Positions 56,629-64,000 of a DNA stretch of 64,000 nt are shown here, one piece after another. A program made the translations under genes and the position numbers. Origin of the DNA: Melampsora larici-populina 98AG31 (taxonomy: Eukaryota > Basidiomycota > Pucciniomycetes > Pucciniales > Melampsoraceae); assembly GCF_000204055.1 (NCBI RefSeq), contig NW_006768778.1, forward strand, positions 1,588,638 to 1,652,637, in the 5' to 3' direction. The number at the start of each line of letters is the position of its first letter. The stretch's first letter is position 1. A model generated the notes under the pieces. It was not told the origin of the DNA, searched no databases, and worked only from the letters and a program-made list of their open reading frames with translations.

Positions 56629-57630
56629 TTAAAGCTCCTTTGTCAAATAAGTAAGATGAGTTGTACCTGAGAGTATTTGGTCCCTATAGAATGTCAATGA
56701 GATCAACATTTGAGGTTTGCAGAATTGGAATGAAATGAAAAAGACATAGTACAGTAAGGGTGATACACTGTGCCATTCCAATGAAAGATTAGTGATGCGA
56801 AGGTATATGATGTAAGTCGGAATGAGCAGTGAAATAACATAGATGAGAAATGAAGAAAACACTGGAACAAGAGTATTGGAGTGTGTGTAAGCATAAGCAA
56901 AGTGTCTGGTGTTATGGAAAAATGTCATGAAAAATTTCTGTAGAATTTTATGTAAGTGAAAAGTTTAATAGGTGGGCCTGGGGATGTTTTTATTTGAAAC
57001 AGGTATTCTTGTACAGGTAATAACATTAAAGATAGTTGGTATTGGAAGATATTGGACAAAGTCCAACATACCAACTTTAAAAAAATCTTCCTCAAAATGT
57101 TAATGTCAATCACCCCTGCTTTCCATGTAAATTATCAAACCTACTGAAATCTTGGGCTCTGTAAAATATGTAATAAAGTCTACAATCTTTTCAGATAAGA
57201 TGGGTGAGACAATTCTCTGAAAACCAGATTCTCCAATCCAGTTAAATCCTGATGAAAATTCCAGGAAATGTATATCCAAAACCTGGGTCTTGAGTGCTTG
57301 TGTGTGTGGGTCTTCATACAGATCCTGATCAAAGAAAGAGAAGTTGCATAGTTTGATTTTCAATTAGAATTTATCAAATGCTACTAATTGTGTGATAAAG
57401 TTGAGGCATACTATTACAGGATATGATTGTAAAAAATCAGCCAAGGTGTAGGATAAACAATCAAAGTGTTTGATGTATTGATTTTTGTATATGAAAAGTG
57501 AGAATGAAAAAAAGGAAGTATGAGTGAACATCACAAAATTGATATAATGAGTGGAATTGTTCACAAAGACACAATAAGATATGAAATGAAGTATACCAAC
57601 ATGAGGTTCAATAATTGACACTTTTATCAC
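56629..57630 (-). pseudogene. Fragmentary minus-strand gene, interrupted by a stop
   Basis: 57367-57630 (NSTHYINFVMFTHTSFFSFS ... VIVCLNFITQLVAFDKF) and 57106-57363 (LKIKLCNFSFFDQDLYEDPH ... SEKIVDFITYFTEPKISV) are in the same frame, separated by one TAA at 57364-57366. Their residue style matches the other lineage genes. Further hydrophobic segments lie downstream to 56629. No family or clean exon structure was recognised. Most likely a decayed lineage-specific gene. Confidence 0.3.
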
Positions 57631-59065
57631 TGGAATGATTTTATACTGTGCTATTTGGTTGGCTAATATCTAGTCAGTCATATTTGGAATGGACAAACAA
57701 GGATCAAAGCAATGTTGACTTACCCACAAAATTGGTATTGTTGGTTTTTTTTACAGGCTAAGATTGTTTTTTTGGGATTTGGACCTACCAAGTTCCAACA
57801 TGACAAGTTTGTTTTTGATTCTTTTCAAAAATTATTTTAGATGTACTGATGTGAGAAGAATATAAAGCTTCTTTGGAGTCAAACTTTGTACTAATTCAAC
57901 ATATTCCATATGGTATTGAACCAGTGTATATATCCAAATAAAATGGCAACATCATGATCCAATTTTTCTCCCAAGTGATACGTGAAAGATAATGAAACTC
58001 AAGAGAATTTTGGGATTAAAAAATGTATGTGATTTTGATTGGGTACACAGAGATTTTTGATTGGGAATATGTAGGTGGGTGATATGTATGTGATCAATTT
58101 GTTTTTTTCCCTTTGGATCTTTCATGAGTTGATTCCCCCTTTCTTTTTCCTATTGAATTTGATCTTTTTTTTGTTTTTCTTTGAAATCCTTTACAAGTTG
58201 ATTCTTCTTGATCCATTACTAGTATTGCCTATGTATTTGTACTATACATACATATGATTGAAGTTCTATGAATTCCAAAAGGAACTGTTTAAAATTCCTT
58301 TTAGATTTCTGAAAAAAAGAATTCAAACCACTCAAGTTTCAAAGCATTTAACCCATCAACCAAATTATAAGGATGATATGCATATCTTTTGATCAATCAT
58401 ACTTTTCTTTACAAAGGAGTTTCCCGAAAAACAAACAAATTGGATGAAATCCACATCAACAAGATCGTTTGGCGCTTTTGTTTTGGGAGAAGATTTGTTG
58501 TAAAGGCTAGAAAGACATAAGTTGACAAACAAATCCAAGCTATGTAATTGTTGTGATTGGTTTATGCAGATGGTATGTGTTTGTTTTTCGAATTGCTTTT
58601 GTTTGTTGATATTTGAATCTTCTGAGGGCAGTTTCCTTTAAGCAAGTTCTTTCAAGAAACTACATAGAAATTCTTTGTTTTGTGTTGATAGCCTTTGATG
58701 ATATGATTTAGATAGTTAATTTCTGAAACTGATTGATTGATTGATTGAAGTGATTGAGGGTGTTTTGAAGAGAAAGAGAAAGAGAAGAGATTAAGTTTAG
58801 TATGTAGTGAGATGAGAGATGATTAAGAAAGTTGAAGTAGACTGAGAGAGTTGCCAAGACACTTTGAATTTGAAATTTGAAATTTGAAATTCGAAGCTAA
58901 AATTAAAAATTAAACTAAACTAAAGTAAACTAAAGTAAGCTAAGGTAAGCTAAGCTAGGTACTTACATATCTAGTTTGTCAGTGTCAGTATGTAGATCGA
59001 TGTGTTCTTCTTCTTCTTCTTTACTTTGTACTTTGCTTACTCAATCCATACTATTACTATTCAAG
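57631..59065. promoter_or_regulatory. Intergenic, upstream of the Ser-rich gene
   Basis: AT-rich, no gene supported. The last 200 bp contain short tandem motifs (gaaatttgaaatttgaaatt at about 58870 and aaactaaagtaagct near 58925) in the probable 5' leader of the next gene. Confidence 0.4.
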
Positions 59066-61122
59066 ATGGTCAACTTCAATTTATTCTCATCACGAATCAA
59101 CAAATCAACAACTAATCATGATCAAGATCTATCAAATCTTACTGAACATTCTTCTTCTTCTTCTTCATCATCAAATCACATTCATCAGCAGACTCACAGA
59201 TTGATTGATAAACTAAGATCATCTTCAACTACTCTCAAATCAAAACCAAGCTTATTACATCATCCTCAAGCTTTGACTTCTCATTCTTCTCTCTTATCAC
59301 CTTTACCTTTACCTTCACCTTCACGTTCAGCTTCTCAATCTTCTACTTTCTCTAGATTTCGTCAAAGAGCTTCTTCTCTCAAACCATTATCTAATCATCA
59401 TCATCAACTTAACTCATCTTCTATTTCAAATCAACTTGCTTATCAATTACCTTCTATCGATTTACAAGAAGAATTGGTTTTAGATCATTCAACTCTCAAC
59501 TCTTCAAATTCAATCACCACTACTACTAATATCAACATGTCATCTCAATCTCAATCTCAACCACCATCACCATCACTATCACTATCACTACTCAAATCTC
59601 ATTCACCATCTCAGTCTAAATTCAAATCACCATCTCAATCTAAATTCAAATCACCTTCACCATCCCTACTCAAATCTCAACCACAATCACCATCTCAATC
59701 TGTCTTCAAATCTACTCCTTCTATTCGATCTAACAATACCATCTTCTCATTTCGATCCAAGTTTAGAGTAGGCAGACGAAAACAAGCAGATGAACAATCT
59801 ATGAATCATCAAGACTCACAAACTAGCGTATCCACCACACTTCATCCACCTAATCCATCTGTTTCACCTAAACTCAAGCCTTCTGCTTCACTTTATAGTG
59901 ATCCTAGTTTGATCAAATCAACCGATCTCAATTCATCTCAAAGCTCATCTGTTTCTTCATTTCAACTTAAATCATTTCGAAATGTGAGATCGACAAGTTC
60001 ACCTGGTGAAGTACCACTACTGGTGGAGTCTATTCCAACGACTCCAAAACGACAACAAACCACCCCAACTCAAAAGACCACATTCACTCAATCATCCAAC
60101 ACTCCAACTCAAAAAACTACCTTCACTCAATCATCAAACACTCCCACTCAATCCATTCGATCTAGTCCTGTACCTTTGATTCAAGCTTCACCTAATCCAA
60201 GTTGTACAACTCAAAGTCCTTCATCTTCAAAACGGATCAGTGCAGCAGCTTTTAGAGAAGCTAGACAAGCTCGAACCACTTCACGGTCTTCCTTAAACAG
60301 TACTTATTCAGATAAATCATTTCTTCAGTATGATCCTCATCAACATCGATCAAGTTATTGGGCACCTTCTAATTCATCAATTAACCTTTATCAAGGATTC
60401 TCGATGCCTTCACTCATGAATTCAGGTAGAGCTATGTCAGATATTGGATTACCTAGTCAATCCAAACCATCATCATCATCATCACGCCATCAATCTCATC
60501 AAAGTGGTACGCCTAAACCGAGTCCATCAGATCATTTCAAACGAAACGTTTCACAACCTACACCTAATTCTGGAAGATTATCATACTATCATAATTCAAA
60601 AGCTTTTGAAACCGAAACCGAAACGGATATTTTAATTCCACCACGTCCAGCTTTCTATGGATCATCATCATCATCATCTACTTCAAGATCTTCTCACGAT
60701 CAATCTAGTTCTACAACTCCATTTTATAAAACTCAATCGACTTCACAAAGATCATTGGTGGGCAATTCGAGTCAAAGATCTTTACCGATTCATACTTCTA
60801 GACCTATTTCTAGTATGATGATCAAACCTACTAGTAATAAGAAACTTAAAGATTTAACACCACTTGATAAATGGCATTCAGATTCAGAATCGGATTCAGA
60901 AAATCCCCATCCCCCTCAACTATCTAAAGATGATCCTGAAGAAGAAGATGATGAAGTTCCATTATCTAAATTAAAAAAGAAAAGTTTTTCTTCTTTAAAG
61001 GTTTCTTGTAATGCTAAACCTTTTGGTTCTTTTATTCCTCCGATTTCGATTACTCCTACTTCTGGTTCTGGTTCTTTACCTTTGGTTCATCCTCCTCAAC
61101 AACAATCACAGCAACAGCAATC

Positions 61123-61155
<33 letters not shown>

Positions 61156-62086
61156 GCAACAGTACAGAGGCATCAGTCCGGCTTCGTCTTCTTCTGGTGG
61201 ATCTGCTGGTCCGATCACTCCTTTGGATTCATCACTTGCTATTAATTTAATTAGAAAAGGTAGGCTTGCTTTTCAAACTTTTCTTTTTTTTTCGATTTTT
61301 AAACTTTTTCTTTTTTCTCGATTTTTAAACTTTCTTTCTTTTTTTTTTGATTTTTAAACTTTCTTTCTTTTCACAATTTTGATTTTAATTTTTTTTTACA
61401 ATTTTGATTTTGATTTTAACTGATTGGATCGTATTTTTTTTTGGTTTAGATGATGAATTCGGATTAGAACATGCACCAAATGGAGTAGATCAAGTTTTGT
61501 ATAATGGATTAAGTGAATCTGATAAATATCAATTACATCAACGTAGTCAGATGATGATTCAAGTTGAGTGATTCTCTTCTCTTTCTTAAACCTCAAATTA
61601 AAGTTGAATTTCTCATTGATTTTTTGATTGATTTTTGATTTTTGATTGATTTTTTCTTTGGGGGGGGTTGGGTTTTATTAGATGATTGCAGCTCAAGCTC
61701 AGATGCATGCGATTTCTTTGTCTAATCATCAAACCTTTCATCAACTTACTTCTAATGAGATCGAGTTGGGATTCAATGGAATGGGATTCAATGGTAATGG
61801 GTTTAATGGAATGGGCAACGGAATGGGAATGAGCAATGGGATGGGCTTTAATGGGATGGGTAATGGGAATGGAAAGTTGGGGTACGGTAGAGGTAGTCAG
61901 TCTTTGATTGGAATTAATGAAGAGTTGGGTAAGAAGAGGATTAGGAAGGTTTCAGGTGCTGCTAGTGGGATTGGAATTGGTACTGTTAGTGGTACTGGCA
62001 GTGGAAGTGGGAGTGGGATTGGGAGCGGGAGCGGGAAGGGCAAGGGAAATCATTCGAGTGATACGATTACTAAGTTGAAACCTTGA
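59066..62086 (+). CDS. Ser/Thr/Gln-rich low-complexity protein, unknown function
   Basis: Exons 59066-61259, 61450-61562 and 61682-62086 join in phase to 903 residues. I chose MVNFNLFSSRINKST at 59066 over an upstream in-frame start at 58976, because the upstream piece is only a CTT/TTC-rich leader. Features: a SQSKFKSP tandem repeat (about 59600-59650), a TPTQKTTFTQSSN repeat (about 60060-60140), a mixed Ser/Gln tract with a polyQ run of about 14 (61090-61160), an acidic SDSESDSEN patch, a short conserved-looking segment DEFGLEHAPNGVDQVLYNGL, and Gly/Met/Asn and Gly/Ser repeats at the C terminus. It is almost entirely disordered. It could be a signalling or transcription scaffold; no domain supports a choice. 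Confidence 0.7.
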
Positions 62087-63334
62087 TGGATTTTTTGGTT
62101 GGAGGGGTTCAGGTTGAGGTTGGAGGCTGGAGGGGATTTGTATTCCAACAAAATAGTCTTGGGGTGATTTTTATCTGATTATGATTATTATTTTGATTTA
62201 TTAGTATTAGTATTAGTATTATTTGTTTTATTGATTTATTTTGATTGATTGCAAAACTTTATGAACTTTTTGATTTTTTTTCTTCGTTTTTGAGTTTTGA
62301 GTTTTGATTGATTGATTTTTTTGGATATTTGTGATTTTGATATTTTTGATTTCTGATATTTTTATGTTCTGTTCTTTATGATTTTGATTTGTGATTTTGA
62401 ATGAACTTGGTTAAGATTTCTTTAATATGTTTTTTTTTTGATTTTTTGATTTTCTCATCAATCTTTACATTTGTTTTAATTCTTTTTAATTCTTTTTATA
62501 CTTATACTTATCAAAAACTCCACATCATTATCATTATCATTATGATTTTTTTTTTCTCTCTTAATTTTCTCTCTTAATTTTCTCTTTTAATTTATCTTAC
62601 TTTTCTCTTAATTTTTTGATTTCTCTTTTGATTTTCTTTTGATTTGTTTCAATTTAATTTTTAAACCAACTTGTTTTTCTTTTTTACTAAAAGATATTTC
62701 TTTCTTTTTTTGATGCGATATGATTTGAGAATGTAATTTATAGATAATACAATTATAATTATATTATGGAAAAAACAAAGTAAAACAAAACAAAGAAGGA
62801 AAAAGAAGAAGAAGAAGAAGAAAAAGAATGCTTTTTGATTGAAAGAGAAAACTCATTTTTTTTGATTAAAAGAAAATGTGGGTTTCAACTTGGTTAACAC
62901 AGGTGTTGTAGAACTTATAACCCAACAAGGGTTATAGTAATACAGAGCCTGAAGAGTACAATCTGAAAGTAATGACTACAACAGAAAAGGTCCAAGGACT
63001 GACCTCCTAAACCAAGACAATCAGAAATGAAATTAAGTACTGATAAAGCACCAGAGAAAAGTATCTTTAAAAGTCCAAATTAAACACACATAGATTTTTC
63101 ACTCAAAAAGCATTATTTGATATCCCTCAATCCTGGTATAGTTTTATTCTAATCTGATACATAAGAAGTGATGTGTTTTTGATCTTATTCACTTCTTTGA
63201 TTATAACACTTAAAGTAAATTTCTCTTTATGATTGTAGTTATAAAGGTGTATTTAAGTGATCAGCTACTGTTTATATTGATAAGTGTGTAGATGGTGTGG
63301 AAAAAGGAAACAACAATCTCAAAAATCATTTATA
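62087..63334. other. Intergenic, AT-rich
   Basis: 3' flank of the Ser-rich gene with long T-rich and GATT-rich tracts, a GAA microsatellite near 62805-62825, and no supported coding region. Confidence 0.5.
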
Positions 63335-63650
63335 AGTACACCACGGGGCAATTGGGCTCGCCGTTTGACGTTCAGAAAAGACCGCCAAAAGCCCAGATTC
63401 GCTTGGTGGTGGCCGGCTGCCAAAAGCTGGTCAGTGGAAAGGCGGTCTTTCAGCTGAGCTTCGCTGGCGGCCGGCATCTGGGCAAACGGCAATCATTGAC
63501 CTATCAAGCGGCCGGCTTTGAGCTTGTCCAGATTGCTCAAGCCAGCTCTTGATAGGTCGATCGACCAGCAGATGGCTGGTCAATTCAAGGTCTCTAGCCG
63601 GTCTTTGTGGATCACCGGTCAGGGTCTGATAGCCCATATTTGCTCCCTGG
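63335..63650. repeat. GC-rich island with nested inverted repeats, candidate MITE
   Basis: A sharp GC-rich block in AT-rich DNA. Ends are roughly inverted (ACCACGGGGCAA...TTGGGC against ACCAGGGAGCAAATATGGGC in complement). Internal pairs include AAGACCGCC/GGCGGTCTT, GCCCAGAT/ATCTGGGC and GACCTATCAAG/CTTGATAGGTC. I could not define a target duplication. An 86-codon frame (63292-63552) is probably accidental. Confidence 0.5.
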
Positions 63651-64000
63651 TAGCTTGCTTTTGGATTTGATTTAATCGATTAAAATTGTGATTTCAATAC
63701 AATCGTAATATTACATATTGTAATGCTCATAGAATACAAAAAGATAAGAAAATGTTTTTTTAAAAAGTACATATTTAGATTGATAATCAGTCAGTTTTAA
63801 GTTTTTTAAATCTTTGATGGTGCTTTTGCCATTGAATAGTTGCTTATCTTCATAAATGATCAGTTTGTGGAACCTGGTAGATCAATGGACAATAGGTGCC
63901 TTCAAACTAGGGAAAAGTTGAAAAGTTGAACAGAAAAATTGGGAACCGTGTAATTATAATACAAGCGATACAATGCTGTAGTGCAATCACAAAGTTAGAC
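63651..64000. other. AT-rich end of the window
   Basis: No gene, RNA or repeat that I can support. Confidence 0.4.

Noticed and set aside
1..64000. tRNA or rRNA genes
   Set aside because: I looked for B-box and cloverleaf-like signatures and found none I could support by eye; a tRNAscan-SE run would settle it.

Overview
The window looks like a piece of a basidiomycete genome, most likely a rust fungus (Pucciniales; the style fits Melampsora). The reasons are short GT-AG introns, AT-rich intergenic DNA, rust-style predicted secreted multi-exon genes, and a mix of Harbinger, KDZ, Tc1/mariner and Copia elements. I saw no bacterial or organellar features. Species is inference.

Conserved host genes: a TXNDC17-like thioredoxin-fold gene (9359-10015, +), RRS1 for ribosome biogenesis (10561-11924, -), an RSC4-like tandem-bromodomain remodeller subunit (32827-35493, -), a broken pantothenate synthetase (47281-48338, +), a USP12/46-CreB-type deubiquitinase (51367-55054, +) and a serine/glutamine-rich protein (59066-62086, +). 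Lineage-type genes: a membrane/secreted RING-finger protein (2081-3889, -) and a predicted secreted protein of 513 codons (23297-31474, +) split by a retrotransposon. Fragmentary minus-strand genes lie near 49.3-50.3 kb and 57.1-57.6 kb.

About 28 kb (over 40%) is delimited mobile DNA, and I could place the ends of each element. They are: Harbinger-1 (5123-9081, TSD TTA, both genes carrying a TGA nonsense codon); a KDZ-type element (12148-20362, 8-bp TSD ATACCCGG); a Copia LTR retrotransposon (24425-30634, 601-bp LTRs, TSD GGGAA, intact polyprotein); a Tc1/mariner-type element (35693-40352, about 86-bp TIRs, TSD TA); Harbinger-2 (40834-45501, TSD AAT, intact transposase); and two MITEs (31778-31984 and 56243-56572).

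The most interesting item is the KDZ-type element. Between its terminal inverted repeats it carries a CxC/KDZ transposase on one strand and, on the other, a Cys-rich protein and an alpha-kinase-fold protein whose catalytic DLQG motif is changed. The Tc1-type element similarly carries a second multi-exon passenger gene. Two host genes, one split by Copia and one by Harbinger-2, can be read in frame across the insertion when one target-site copy is removed. That supports both the element boundaries and the gene models. Two TEs begin 200-224 bp upstream of the start codons of RSC4 and RRS1.
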